Below, in pieces: positions 53,318 to 62,848 of a DNA stretch of 64,000 nt; positions within the stretch are counted from its first letter, which is position 1, and the number at the start of each line of letters is the position of its first letter. Made by a program: the position numbers and the translations under genes. The notes beneath the pieces are model-generated. The model worked only from the letters and a program-made list of their open reading frames with translations. It was not told where the DNA came from and ran no database searches. The stretch is from Bryobacteraceae bacterium CoA2 C42 (GTDB lineage Bacteria > Acidobacteriota > Terriglobia > Bryobacterales > Bryobacteraceae): contig JAINDL010000057.1 of assembly GCA_019931245.1 (NCBI GenBank), positions 1 through 64,000 of the forward strand. The letters run 5' to 3'.

Positions 53318-54342
53318 GTGCGGTAGAGCGTATCGCGCTGCTTGGGAATGAAGCCGGCATCGCGGATGATGCGGCGGAGATCCTCTTCCGAGGCGTGAAA
53401 GTTGGCGCCGGCCTGCGAGACAACGTTCTCTTCGAGCATGATGCTACCGACATCGTTGCCGCCGAAGCGGAGGCCCAACTGGCAGACCTTGAGGCCCTGG
53501 GTGACCCAGGAGGTTTGGATGTTGACAATGTTGTCGAGAAACAAGCGGCAGACGGCGAGGGTGCGGAGGAACTCGACGCTGGTGGCCTCTTGCTTGACGA
53601 AGCGGCCGAGCGAGGTGTTATCGCGCTGAAAGCTCCAGGGGATGAAGGCGGTGAAGCCGCCGGTTTCGTCCTGCAGCCGGCGGAGGACGTTGAGGTGGTG
53701 AACGCGATGGTCTAAGGTCTCCCCGCAGCCCCACATCATGGTGGCTGTGGTGCGGACGCCGAGTTGATGAGCGGTGCGGTGGACGCTGAGCCACTCTTCG
53801 GTGTTGCACTTCAGGCGGGCGATGCGGTGGCGGACCTCGTCATGCAGGATTTCGACGCCGGCGCCGGGGATGGAGTCCATGCCGGCGTCGCGGAGGCGGG
53901 CGATGGTGTCGCGCAGGGAGAGACCGCTGATCTGAGCGATGTTGAGAATTTCGGGGGCGGAGAGGACGTGGAGGTGGACGGGGAAGCGTTTTTTGATGGC
54001 GGCGAAGAGCTCTTCGTACCATGTGATGGGGAGATCGGGGTGAAGTCCGCCCTGCATGAGGACGCCGGTGCCGCCGACGTCGATCGTTTCCTGGATTTTG
54101 GCGAAGATCACTTCCTGGGGGTGGACATAGGCTTCGGCGTGGCCTTTGGCGCGGTAGAAGGCGCAAAAGCTGCAATATTCGGTGCAGACGTTGGTGTAGT
54201 TGATATTCCGGTCGATGATGTAGGAGGCGATGTTGTGGGGGTGGTGGCGCCGGCGGGCCGCGTCGGCGGCCATGCCAAGGCCGATCAGGTCGTGGTCGGC
54301 GAACAGTTCGAGGGCTTCGTCGGTGGAGAGGCGGTGACTCAT
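53302..54342 (-). CDS. mqnC: Cyclic dehypoxanthinyl futalosine synthase MqnC
   Basis: A radical SAM enzyme of the futalosine route to menaquinone. CTEYCSFCAF gives the 4Fe-4S triad (Cys53, Cys57, Cys60). Further MqnC/CofH-like motifs are MQGGLHPDLPITWYEEL and PGAGVEIL. Length 346. Its start overlaps the mqnA stop (ATGA), so the two steps are coupled. Confidence 0.93.
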   Translation of the reverse strand: MSHRLSTDEALELFADHDLIGLGMAADAARRRHHPHNIASYIIDRNINYTNVCTEYCSFCAFYRAKGHAEAYVHPQEVIFAKIQETIDVGGTGVLMQGGLHPDLPITWYEELFAAIKKRFPVHLHVLSAPEILNIAQISGLSLRDTIARLRDAGMDSIPGAGVEILHDEVRHRIARLKCNTEEWLSVHRTAHQLGVRTTATMMWGCGETLDHRVHHLNVLRRLQDETGGFTAFIPWSFQRDNTSLGRFVKQEATSVEFLRTLAVCRLFLDNIVNIQTSWVTQGLKVCQLGLRFGGNDVGSIMLEENVVSQAGANFHASEEDLRRIIRDAGFIPKQRDTLYRTYFLN

Positions 54343-55115
54343 AGGCTGAGGGCGGGTTCGAGGGAGGCGGCCAGTTGGAGATAGGCTTCGAGGCCCTGCA
54401 GTTCGCGCGGGCCGATGGTAAAACGGATGTGGTTTTGAAGGTACTGGCGAACGAGGCCGCGAGGGAGACCGCGACGGTCGGCCTGGTGGTCGATGATCTC
54501 GGGGAGGCGTTCCTGGCCGTAGTGCCAGGAGCCGTCAAAGAGCGCCGGGGCATCGGCGGGCAGACGGGGGCCGGCCCAGCGGGCGAAGACCATGGGGAGT
54601 CCGGTGAGGTCGCGCCAGGCGGCGCCGAGGTCGAGGGATTCGTAGGGCTGCCGTTCCGGTTGGACGCGGAGGGCGGCATCGCCGATGAGGAGGGCGGCGT
54701 CGGCATCGGCGAGCATGGAGGGCAGGTGGGGGCGAATGGGTAGGCAGTCCGGTTCAACGCCGAAGCGTTCGCGCAGGAGGATCCGGGTGAGCATGACCGA
54801 GGTGCGGGAGCCGTGGTCGACAGCGAGGCGACGGATCTGCGTCCAGGGGGTTTTGGTGAACAGGAGAATACTGCGAACCGGTCCTTCGCAGGCGATGCCC
54901 GTCCCGGGGACGGCGGGAAGGTTCTGACGGGCGGCTTCGATCACGGGGATGAGGCCGATATCCGCGGAGCCATCGCGGAGGCGTTCCGCGCACTCGGCGG
55001 GAAGACAGAAGGAGAGATCGGCCGCGTCTTTTTGGGGACCCTGCAGCATGCCCCAAACCAGAGGGACGGTGTTCAAATAGCTGACAGCGGCGACGCGGGG
55101 CTTGGGCAGGGACAT
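54339..55115 (-). CDS. mqnA: Chorismate dehydratase MqnA
   Basis: MqnA converts chorismate to 3-enolpyruvyl-benzoate, the first futalosine step. It has the periplasmic-binding-like fold of the family: VAAVSYLNTVPLVWGM, DIGLIPVIEA, VDHGSRTSVMLTRILLRERFG. The ATG at 55115 (MSLPKPRV) is used; the track begins 28 residues earlier. About 258 residues. The gene faces the NHL protein gene. Confidence 0.93.
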   Translation of the reverse strand: MSLPKPRVAAVSYLNTVPLVWGMLQGPQKDAADLSFCLPAECAERLRDGSADIGLIPVIEAARQNLPAVPGTGIACEGPVRSILLFTKTPWTQIRRLAVDHGSRTSVMLTRILLRERFGVEPDCLPIRPHLPSMLADADAALLIGDAALRVQPERQPYESLDLGAAWRDLTGLPMVFARWAGPRLPADAPALFDGSWHYGQERLPEIIDHQADRRGLPRGLVRQYLQNHIRFTIGPRELQGLEAYLQLAASLEPALSL

Positions 55116-55293
55116 GGGACTACTCTCATAGATGATAGCGAAGTGGCCCCGCGGTGCACTGTCTTGCAGAAATCGAGCGAGAAAACCCCTCGATTTCACT
55201 CACTTCCTATCAAGTGTTATCCTCAGTTTGCCGATGGACATTCGCGGGAGGAGTTTCAGGCTGCGGCTTGTCCGGAGGCCGTTTGGGAATCCT

Positions 55294-58200
55294 ATGAAAT
55301 TTTTGAATCACTTGCGAATCGCCCTGCTGGGTCTTGTTGCCTTGGCCGGGTTGCCAATGCGGGGACAGATCCCGGTGGAATTGAGTCCGATTCCAGCCCG
55401 GACTTACGGGCACGCTCGTCAGACTTTGAACACAACGGAAGCGAATCTGGTTGAGGGGCGGGAGTTGAACACCCCGAGCGGGGTGGCCCTCGATACGAGC
55501 CAGAACCCGCCGATTACTTACGTTGCCGACACGGGGAACAACCGGGTTCTGTTCTGGCGGAACGCCCGGAGTGCGAACGGTCAGATGGCGGACGGCGTGA
55601 TCGGACAGCGGGATCTGGTGACGACGTTTCCCGGGGGGCCGGGGTCGGGTTTTACGATCGGGTTTCGGTCGCCGACCGGCATCGCCGTTGATCGCAACGG
55701 CAATCTGTACGTGGCGGATACGGCGAACAACCGCATTTTGCGTTTCCCGCGACCGGCCCAGCAGACGGGGGATCTCATTCAGCCCGATTTCGTTATGGGC
55801 CAGACCAACTTTACCTCCAGCGCGGCCAATCAGAATGAGTTGAATGCCTCGGCCCGCACGCTTGCGTTCAGCCGGGACGGCCAAGTATACCGGGTTGCAC
55901 TCCTGTTTGATCCCTCGGGCAATCTTTGGGTAACCGATCCGGGCAACCACCGGGTGCTCCGCTATCCGGCCGCGGTGCTGGCGCCGGGAAGCGGGAACGC
56001 TCCCGAGGCTGATTTAGTTTTGGGTCAGTCCGATTTTTCGTCGCGGAATACCTTTGAGTTGGGTACTCTGGGACCGTTGCAAAAGAGTGGTCTGCGGTTC
56101 CCTGGGACGTTGGCGCTTGATGGCGGCGGCCGGTTGTATGTAGGCGACCAGTTGGGCCGGGTATTGGTTTATACCGGTCCGTTGCGGACCGGGTTGGCGG
56201 CGAGTCGCGTATTGGGAATCGTGGTCAATGTGCAGGGGCAGCCGCCGCGGCCGCCGGTCAATGAATTTTCGCTTGAGACACCGGAAGGCATGTTTGTTTT
56301 CAACAACCACGTCTATGTTGTCGACACCCTGGTGAATCGGATTGTCCGCTATGACCCGTTTGAGTCCTGGGCCGAGGAGTCTGTCCTCGTCCCGTCACCA
56401 CCCGCGCGGGCCGTGTTCGGTCAGCCTGATCTGCTGAGCTTCCGGGCTAACCGCGGAGGGCGGTCAGCGACCGACTCCTCCTTCTTTCGACCGACGAACG
56501 CCGCCGTGGTCGGAACGGACCTCTATCTCTGCGATTCGGCCAATCACCGCCTGTTGGTGATCCCGATCAGTTCGAACAATTTGATGCCGGCAGTCCGGGT
56601 GCAGGGGCAGTTGGGCATGACCTACAACTCCCGGAATCTGATCGAAGGCCGGGAGCTGTTTACCGTCACGGGCCTGTTAGATCTTCCCAATGGCGGCGGT
56701 CGCGCCATCCTGAGCGGGGGGGTCACGATTGACCGGACGAGTTCGCCGCCACGTCTCTATGTGGCTGATTCGGGCAACAACCGGATTCTTGGGTTTGCCA
56801 ACGCGCTGACGGTGAAGCCGGGCGATTTGGCCGACATCATTATCGGGCAGGCGGACCGTTTCTCGGGAGTGGTGAACTCCCCGGCCAATGACGCGGATGT
56901 GCTCAACGATACCGGGCTGTTTAATCCGACCGGGATTATCACCGATGCGCAGGGCAATCTGTGGGTCGCTGATACCGGCAACGGGCGGGTGCTGCGTTTT
57001 GCGCGGCCCTTTGATCAGCCGCGGGACCGGCAGCAGCGGGCGAGCCTGGTGATTGGTCAGAGCAACTTCAACATCAAGCTCACCGACCCGACCCGCACGA
57101 ACATGCGGTCGCCCTACGGGATCGCGCTCACGGTTGACGGTCACCTGATCGTGTCCGACTCGGCTCTAAACCGGCTGCTGTACTTCCGGCGTCCTCCGAA
57201 CGGCGACTTTACTAACGGTCAAGCGGCGAACACCGTGTTTGGCCAACGCGATTTCACCTCCCAGGCCACGGCGGACGGAGATAGCCGGTTTAATGTACCC
57301 GGCCATTTGGCGACGGATACCGACGACCGCGTCTACGTCTGCGACATGGGCAAGAGCCGGATTGTTATTTTCGACCGCGTGCCAACGGCGGCGAACGATC
57401 CGGCGCCGGTGCTCGTGTTGCGTACGGCGTTGAACCCGAATGATGGGCTGCGGAACCCTCAGGGCATCACGGTGAGTGAGCGGACCGGAGAAATCTGGGT
57501 CGCGGACGGGCAGAACAACCGTCTGGTTCGCTTCCCCCGCTTCGACCTGCTCATTTTTAACCCTTTGGCCAACTTCCGGATCGATGCCCCTTCGCCCGTA
57601 GCCCTAGCTCTCGATCCTTTGGATAATCTGGTGGTGGCGGACGGGACGAACCGTCTGGCGTTCCACTACGCGCGCCTGGTGGCGATCAGTGCGGCGCACT
57701 ACCTGGACCGCGATCTGTCGCCCGGTTTGGTGGCGACCATGGCGCCGCTGGGGATTCGGTTTACCGAGAATACGATGACGTTCTCGAGCGTTCCCATCCC
57801 AAAGGTGATGGATGACGTCGAGGTTTTGGTGAACGGCGAGGCCGCTCCGCTGTACTACATCTCGCCGACGATCATTAACTTCTACGTGCCGATGAGTACG
57901 CCCACCTCGGGAACGATCGACGTGCTGGTGCAGAAGAAGTCCACTGGTCAAATCCTGGCCAGTTCCGCGTTACCTGCGGCGGTGGCCACGCCAGGATTCT
58001 TCACGACGACGCAAAACGGCAGGGGTCAGATTGCCGCCCTGAACGAAGACAACACCGTAAACTCGGCCTCGAATCCGGTAGGCCGCGGCAGGGTCATCCA
58101 ACTCTATGCCACCGGACAGGGATTCCTGCCCGATGCTCCGCCCGACGGAGAACCCGCACCCACCAACCGGTTGGTGTCGACACCCTTGCGACCGCGCGTC

Positions 58201-58401
58201 ATCGTCAACACCACCGATGGCGAGGTGCTGTTCTCGGGCCTTGCGCCGGGCTTTGTCGGGGTATGGCAGCTCAATGTGAAGGTGCCGGAATCGGTGCCGC
58301 CTGGCAACAGTATCGTGGTCGCGATTCTGCATCTGGGGATTCCGAGTAACTCGAACCGGGGCGGCGGAACTCCGATTCAGACTACCATCGCGGTTCGCTA
58401 A
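55294..58401 (+). CDS. Secreted NHL-repeat protein with TIGR03437 C-terminal domain
   Basis: ATG at 55294 (MKFLNHLRIALLGLVALAG) gives a signal peptide. The protein has repeated NHL blades, each with D(T/S)(G/A)N(N/H)R: YVADTGNNRVLFW, VADTANNRILRFP, VTDPGNHRVLRYP, VADSGNNRILGFA, VADTGNGRVLRFA, LIVSDSALNRLLYF and WVADGQNNRLVRF. The last ~240 residues are the Solibacter-type domain (LGIRFTENTMTFSSVPIPK, INFYVPMSTPTSG, VIQLYATGQGFLPDAPPDGEPAP, GVWQLNVKVPESVPPGN). About 1035 residues. Likely an extracellular binding protein. Confidence 0.92.
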   Translation: MKFLNHLRIALLGLVALAGLPMRGQIPVELSPIPARTYGHARQTLNTTEANLVEGRELNTPSGVALDTSQNPPITYVADTGNNRVLFWRNARSANGQMADGVIGQRDLVTTFPGGPGSGFTIGFRSPTGIAVDRNGNLYVADTANNRILRFPRPAQQTGDLIQPDFVMGQTNFTSSAANQNELNASARTLAFSRDGQVYRVALLFDPSGNLWVTDPGNHRVLRYPAAVLAPGSGNAPEADLVLGQSDFSSRNTFELGTLGPLQKSGLRFPGTLALDGGGRLYVGDQLGRVLVYTGPLRTGLAASRVLGIVVNVQGQPPRPPVNEFSLETPEGMFVFNNHVYVVDTLVNRIVRYDPFESWAEESVLVPSPPARAVFGQPDLLSFRANRGGRSATDSSFFRPTNAAVVGTDLYLCDSANHRLLVIPISSNNLMPAVRVQGQLGMTYNSRNLIEGRELFTVTGLLDLPNGGGRAILSGGVTIDRTSSPPRLYVADSGNNRILGFANALTVKPGDLADIIIGQADRFSGVVNSPANDADVLNDTGLFNPTGIITDAQGNLWVADTGNGRVLRFARPFDQPRDRQQRASLVIGQSNFNIKLTDPTRTNMRSPYGIALTVDGHLIVSDSALNRLLYFRRPPNGDFTNGQAANTVFGQRDFTSQATADGDSRFNVPGHLATDTDDRVYVCDMGKSRIVIFDRVPTAANDPAPVLVLRTALNPNDGLRNPQGITVSERTGEIWVADGQNNRLVRFPRFDLLIFNPLANFRIDAPSPVALALDPLDNLVVADGTNRLAFHYARLVAISAAHYLDRDLSPGLVATMAPLGIRFTENTMTFSSVPIPKVMDDVEVLVNGEAAPLYYISPTIINFYVPMSTPTSGTIDVLVQKKSTGQILASSALPAAVATPGFFTTTQNGRGQIAALNEDNTVNSASNPVGRGRVIQLYATGQGFLPDAPPDGEPAPTNRLVSTPLRPRVIVNTTDGEVLFSGLAPGFVGVWQLNVKVPESVPPGNSIVVAILHLGIPSNSNRGGGTPIQTTIAVR

Positions 58402-58461
58402 ATTTTGACGGCCGGCCGGCCTCAAGGGTACGGCCGGTCGTTATAAACTGGTGTCACATCT
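58402..58461 (+). other. GC-rich inverted repeat between NHL and kinase genes
   Basis: GACGGCCGGCCGGCC ... CGGCCGGTCG can form a stem of about seven base pairs (CCGGCCG with CGGCCGG) before TTATAAAC. It may be a terminator for the NHL gene but lacks a U-run. Confidence 0.35.
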
Positions 58462-59544
58462 ATGAAATATGGTCTTTCCATTCGTCCGGATGGCGGTCTT
58501 GATTTTGTCGCGCTCGGCGCGTTGATTCATCGCCTCGATCCGGGAGTAATTCCTTTCCGCAAGGCTACGGAGTGTCACATCCATGTGAGCGGTGGCGAAT
58601 TCAACGTCGCCGCCAACCTTGCCGACTGCTTCGGTCTCCACACGGGTGTCGTCTCGGCTATGGTCGATTACCCGATCGGCGAACTGATTGCCGAACGGGT
58701 CAAAGCGATGGGGGTCAAAGCCTTCTACAAACGGTTCAAGCACGACGGGGTCCACGGTCCCAACATGGCGACCGTTTACAGTGATCGCGGCCAGGGGATG
58801 CGTGCGCCGGTCGTTTTCTACAACCGCTCGAATGAAGCGGCGGCGCAGTTGAAGCCGGGCGATTTCGACTGGCAGCATATCTTTTCGGGCGGAGTCCGCT
58901 GGTTCCACAGCGGTGGGATCTTTGCCGCCCTGTCGAAAACGACTCCCGAGTTAATCATCGAAGGCATGGAAGCAGCCCGGCAAGCCGGGGCCATTGTTTC
59001 TCTGGACCTGAACTACCGCGCCAAGCTGTGGAACATTCTCGGCGGGCACGAGCGTGCCCTTGAGGTCATTGGCCGCATCGTCAAAAATGTTGACGTGCTG
59101 ATCGGCAACGAGGAGGACCTGCAACTCGGCTTGGGCATTCCGGGACCGGAAGTGGCGGCGACCTCCAAGCTCGATCCTTCGACCTTCTTCGGGATGATCG
59201 ACCGGGTGCGGGAGCAGCATCCGCAGATCAAAGTCGTGGCGACGACGCTGCGCGAAGTCCATTCGACCAACCGTCACAGCTGGGGAGCGGTGGCCTGGAT
59301 CGATGGCAAGACCTATGTCTCGCCGACTTGTGAGCTCGATGTTGTGGACCGCGTGGGCGGCGGTGACGGGTTTGCGGCCGGCCTGATCTTCGGTATGCTC
59401 TCGGGCGAAGAGCCGGAGGAGTGCGTCCGGCTTGGCTGGGCGCACGGCGCTCTGCTGACCACCTTCCCCGGCGATACCACCATGGCTACGGTCGAGCAGG
59501 TGCGCGCTCTGGCCAAGGGCGGTTCGGCGCGCATCCAGCGCTAG
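58462..59544 (+). CDS. PfkB-family kinase, KDG-kinase-like
   Basis: A 360-residue ribokinase-fold kinase: SGGEFNVAANLADCFG, the sugar-binding FYNRSNEAAAQL and DLNYRAKLWN, DVLIGNEEDLQLGLG and the catalytic motif VVDRVGGGDGFAAGLI. This long form with R-S-N and D-R-V-G-G-G-D resembles 2-keto-3-deoxygluconate/galactonate kinases. The convergent dehydratase gene supports a role in KDG/KDGal phosphorylation. Confidence 0.9.
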   Translation: MKYGLSIRPDGGLDFVALGALIHRLDPGVIPFRKATECHIHVSGGEFNVAANLADCFGLHTGVVSAMVDYPIGELIAERVKAMGVKAFYKRFKHDGVHGPNMATVYSDRGQGMRAPVVFYNRSNEAAAQLKPGDFDWQHIFSGGVRWFHSGGIFAALSKTTPELIIEGMEAARQAGAIVSLDLNYRAKLWNILGGHERALEVIGRIVKNVDVLIGNEEDLQLGLGIPGPEVAATSKLDPSTFFGMIDRVREQHPQIKVVATTLREVHSTNRHSWGAVAWIDGKTYVSPTCELDVVDRVGGGDGFAAGLIFGMLSGEEPEECVRLGWAHGALLTTFPGDTTMATVEQVRALAKGGSARIQR

Positions 59545-60707
59545 AGGCGGTAGCGGCGAGCGAGTTTCTCGTTCCAGGAGATCCCGAAGCCGGGGCGCGG
59601 TGGGATGTCCATCGCTCCGTTAGTGATCCGTTCGGGAGGATCGAGTAACTCGCCTCGCCAGCTCACTTCGCCCCACTGCAACTCGAGGATCTCGCAGTTG
59701 CCAAGTCCGGCGATCGCATGGAGACTGGCCACCGTGGCTACCGGGCCACTGGGATTATGAGGCGCGACCGCCACCTGGTGGGCCGCGGCCATGGCGGCGA
59801 TGTGAGTTAACGCCAGTAGGCCGCCGCAATGTTTGACGTCCGGCATGATCACTGCTGCGGCCTTCTCCCGGCAGAGGGGCAGGAATCCATCGACTCCGAA
59901 CAGAAACTCGCCGCCGGCGATGGGCTGGCGGATCTGGCGGGCGATCTCCACGGTCTCCGCCACCCGCGTCGGGGCCACCGGCTCTTCATACCAGCGCAGA
60001 CGCAGGGACTCGAGCTCCCGGGCGACGCGCACGGCCTCGGCGACGGTGAAGTTGCTGTGCACATCCACCATCACGTCGACCGATGGACCGACCGCCTCGC
60101 GGATAGCACGGGTACAATCGATCCCCTGACGCGCTGAGATCCGGGGATAGCCGTCCCAGGGCGCCGCTTTCAATGCCGTGTAACCTTCCGCCACGGCTTG
60201 GCGCGCGGAGGAGGCAAAGCCGGCAGGCGAGCGATCGGTGGTTGCCCGGTTGATGTTGGCGTAGAGCGGAATCCGCTGGCGGAGGGCGCCGCCAAACAGG
60301 GTGTGGGTGGCGACGCCCAGCGTCTGTCCGGCCAGGTCCCACAGGGCCTGTTCGATGGCGCTGTAGGCGGTCGCGGCGAGCAGCCCACCGGCCCGCGCCA
60401 GCGGCTCGGCCGCCCGGCGGTAGGCCGCGATGGCAAGGGCTGACCGGCCTTCGACGAGGGCGGCGAAGCTGGCGAGCGCCTGCTCCATCTCGCGCGCCTG
60501 GGCGGCGGAAGTGGAGGCGAAACCGAAGGCATCCGAGGCCTCGCCGAGGCCGCTGATCCCGCTGTCGGTGTGCAGTTGGACGATCAGCCATACCGTTCGG
60601 GAGGTCGCCCGCACCGGCCACAGCGAATAGCCCTTGATCTTCGGCCTGGCCTGCCCGAGCAGCGGGATCGTCCCCGCGGCCAAAAGCGCCCGTCTGCTCC
60701 ATTGCAT
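59541..60707 (-). CDS. Exported enolase-superfamily sugar-acid dehydratase (galactonate-dehydratase-like)
   Basis: The ATG at 60707 opens MQWSRRALLAAGTIPLLGQA, a Tat-like leader; the track starts far upstream by chance. The barrel has metal ligands in DVMVDVHSNF, YEEPVAPT and GGEFLFG, catalytic PDVKHCGG, and APHNPSGPVATVASLH, which is close to D-galactonate dehydratases. It would form a keto-deoxy acid for the neighbouring kinase. Its stop overlaps the kinase stop by three bases within CTAG. Confidence 0.88.
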   Translation of the reverse strand: MQWSRRALLAAGTIPLLGQARPKIKGYSLWPVRATSRTVWLIVQLHTDSGISGLGEASDAFGFASTSAAQAREMEQALASFAALVEGRSALAIAAYRRAAEPLARAGGLLAATAYSAIEQALWDLAGQTLGVATHTLFGGALRQRIPLYANINRATTDRSPAGFASSARQAVAEGYTALKAAPWDGYPRISARQGIDCTRAIREAVGPSVDVMVDVHSNFTVAEAVRVARELESLRLRWYEEPVAPTRVAETVEIARQIRQPIAGGEFLFGVDGFLPLCREKAAAVIMPDVKHCGGLLALTHIAAMAAAHQVAVAPHNPSGPVATVASLHAIAGLGNCEILELQWGEVSWRGELLDPPERITNGAMDIPPRPGFGISWNEKLARRYRL

Positions 60708-60761
60708 CGCTCGATTATCCGCTATTTCCCGGTTGCGCCGCGCCTTGGTTACCCTGGGGGG

Positions 60762-61262
60762 ATGCTCCGTTTTCGCCGCTACCGTTCCGCTGACCGGGAG
60801 GCCGTGCTGCGGGTGTTTCGCAGCAATGTGCCGGATTACTTTGCGGCGGCCGAAGAGCCCTGGCTGAAGCAGGTGTTGCGCGAGGCCGGCTGCCCGCTGT
60901 TCGTTCTGACCGAAGATCGGGACCTCATCGGCTTTGGCGGCTTTGAAGTGGCCGAGTTTGCCAACGTGGCGTACCTCGTTTTTGGTATGGTCGACCGCCG
61001 CCATCATGGGCGCGGTCTGGGCCGGCGCCTGCTCGAGTTCCGCCTCGCCCGGATTGCGGTGGCGCGGCGGGCCCCGCGCTATGTCGCGGTCGATACTACC
61101 CCCGCGATTGCCCCTTTCTTTGAGCACTGCGGATTTGATCGGATTGCCGAGTGGCCGGAGGGCTACCGCCACGGCTTCGACCGGATCGACTTGCGCTACG
61201 ATTTCGCCAAGCGCGGGGTGTCGCCGCCAGCGGCCCGGTCGCGTCGTCCTGGGGCGGATTGA
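60762..61262 (+). CDS. GNAT-family N-acetyltransferase
   Basis: The true ATG is at 60762 (MLRFRRYRSADREAV). The acetyl-CoA motif is RRHHGRGLGRRLLEF, followed by VDTTPAIAPFFEHCGFDRIAEWPEGY, a GNAT end. 166 residues. A decayed copy of its 3' end lies directly downstream. Substrate unknown. Confidence 0.88.
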   Translation: MLRFRRYRSADREAVLRVFRSNVPDYFAAAEEPWLKQVLREAGCPLFVLTEDRDLIGFGGFEVAEFANVAYLVFGMVDRRHHGRGLGRRLLEFRLARIAVARRAPRYVAVDTTPAIAPFFEHCGFDRIAEWPEGYRHGFDRIDLRYDFAKRGVSPPAARSRRPGAD

Positions 61263-61270
61263 CGCAGATG

Positions 61271-61330
61271 GCCGAGTGTCCGCGGGGCTACCGGCATGGC
61301 TCTGACCCGTTCGTGCCGTTCCACGAGTTT
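61271..61330 (+). pseudogene. Decayed duplicate of the GNAT 3' end
   Basis: The 37 bases from 61271 match the GNAT 3' end at 61146 at 30 positions; the translation AECPRGYRHG corresponds to AEWPEGYRHG and the likeness continues weakly (HEFAARR against YDFAKRG). The offset is 125 bases. The remainder of the gap to 61531 shows nothing else. Confidence 0.55.
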
Positions 61331-61531
61331 GCAGCGCGCCGTTCCTCGACCGGCGGCCCGCGCCCTTCTGAGTGCCGCTGCCGCGCCCGTGAGAGTTTCC
61401 CGTTACCGTGGGCTGTTTCCGCGGCCCACCGCCGTCTCTGTCTTCAGCGCGTTGCTCAGCTTTGGGGGCCGCCGGGGGGGCGGTCAATGCTCGCGATGGG
61501 GACCGATGCCGAGGACCGGCCGACTGGAGAG

Positions 61532-61852
61532 CTACCCGTCCGCCGCGCGCGGAGCGTTGCCGTCGGCGGCTTGGCCGCCGCGCTGAGCCTGTTTGGCGCG
61601 CAGCCGGGCCAGCGCCTCCTCCCCGGCGCGCCGGGCCTCGGACGTTAACGGCTCCGGCGATTCGGCGTACTCCCGGGCCGCCCCCGCCAGCCAGAACGCA
61701 TAGCCGGAGGCCACCACCACACTGAAAACGCCGAAAGACACCGCTCCGATGCGCAAAATCGACAGCGCAAACCACGCCACGAGTCCGTATCCGGGCAGCG
61801 CGCCGAAAACAAGGATAAGAAGTTTTGTTTTCGGGCTCACAGTCGAACCCAT
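61532..61852 (-). CDS. Small membrane protein with helical tail
   Basis: A 106-residue protein with two membrane helices (LILVFGALPGYGLVAWFALSIL and AVSFGVFSVVVASGYAFWLAG) and a charged helical end (SEARRAGEEALARLRAKQAQRGG). It overlaps the oxidoreductase stop by 16 bases. No family recognised. Confidence 0.65.
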   Translation of the reverse strand: MGSTVSPKTKLLILVFGALPGYGLVAWFALSILRIGAVSFGVFSVVVASGYAFWLAGAAREYAESPEPLTSEARRAGEEALARLRAKQAQRGGQAADGNAPRAADG

Positions 61853-62802
61853 CCCCCTTCCGCCGCCGACCGGAACACTCCCTCGATCACCCGCATGTTG
61901 TGCACCGCCTGCGCCGCCGGCACCGGAACCGGGGTCCCGGCCAGCACGGCTTCTGAAAACGCATCGAACTCCACAGTGTACTGATCGACAACCGGCAACT
62001 CGGTCGGGGCGCCGTTCAGGAAGATGCGGCTCGGCCGGTCCGGCGGCGCGTTGAACGGGATCTCGACTTCAATATGCCCCGCCGTGCCGTAGAAATGCAT
62101 TTTCTGGTAAGGGTGCAGCTGCGTCGAGCAGGTGAAACTGGCCTGCACACCGTCAAAGTCGAGCAGGGCGGAGGTCAGCCGGTCGGTGCCGAAGACCGGA
62201 TCCCGTTCGACCATCCCGAGCACGCGCACCGGTTCGCGCTCGCTGACAAAACGCGAGGTGAAGATCGGGTAGCAGCCGATATCCATCAGCGCCCCGCCGC
62301 CGGCCTCCACTTTGTTCCGGATGTTCGCCGGATCGACGTTGTGATAGCTGAAAAACCCTTGAATCGCCCGCAGTTGCCCGATTTTACCCGCGCGGACCCA
62401 CTCGCGCACCTGCACCCACTGTGGGTGGGTGGCAACCATGAACGCCTCCCCGATCTGCACGCCGCACTCCCGCTGCACGGCGGCAAGCTGTTCGGCTTCG
62501 GCCACGTTCATGGCGATGGGCTTTTCGCACAGCACGTGCTTGCCGGCGCGGGCGGCGGCCGCGGCCCATTCGACGTGCAGGTGATTCGGCAGCGGGATGT
62601 AGACGGCGTCGATGGCCGGGTCGTTGAGAACGCCGGCGTAGGAGTCGAAAACGCGGGGAATCCCAAGCGTTTCGGCCTTGGCCACCTGGGCCGAGCCGAT
62701 GGCCGTTAGGCGGGCGGTCCGGCAGTGCGCCAGAGCGGGTAGGACTTTGGTCAGAAAGAACTTAGACGTGCTGAGGACTCCCCAGCGGAGAATGGTGGCC
62801 AC
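61837..62802 (-). CDS. Gfo/Idh/MocA-family oxidoreductase
   Basis: A 321-residue enzyme: RWGVLSTSKFFLTKVLPAL, NHLHVEWAAAAARAGKHVLCEKPIAMNVAEA, GGGALMDIGCYPIFTSRF. The last two motifs match the sugar or D-xylose/glucose dehydrogenase-like branch with NADP. Substrate uncertain. It is divergent to the photolyase gene. Confidence 0.92.
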   Translation of the reverse strand: MATILRWGVLSTSKFFLTKVLPALAHCRTARLTAIGSAQVAKAETLGIPRVFDSYAGVLNDPAIDAVYIPLPNHLHVEWAAAAARAGKHVLCEKPIAMNVAEAEQLAAVQRECGVQIGEAFMVATHPQWVQVREWVRAGKIGQLRAIQGFFSYHNVDPANIRNKVEAGGGALMDIGCYPIFTSRFVSEREPVRVLGMVERDPVFGTDRLTSALLDFDGVQASFTCSTQLHPYQKMHFYGTAGHIEVEIPFNAPPDRPSRIFLNGAPTELPVVDQYTVEFDAFSEAVLAGTPVPVPAAQAVHNMRVIEGVFRSAAEGGWVRL

Positions 62803-62848
62803 GTGAAAACTTTACCGCTTTTTGCCGGTGCCCCGCATCCACTCGATT

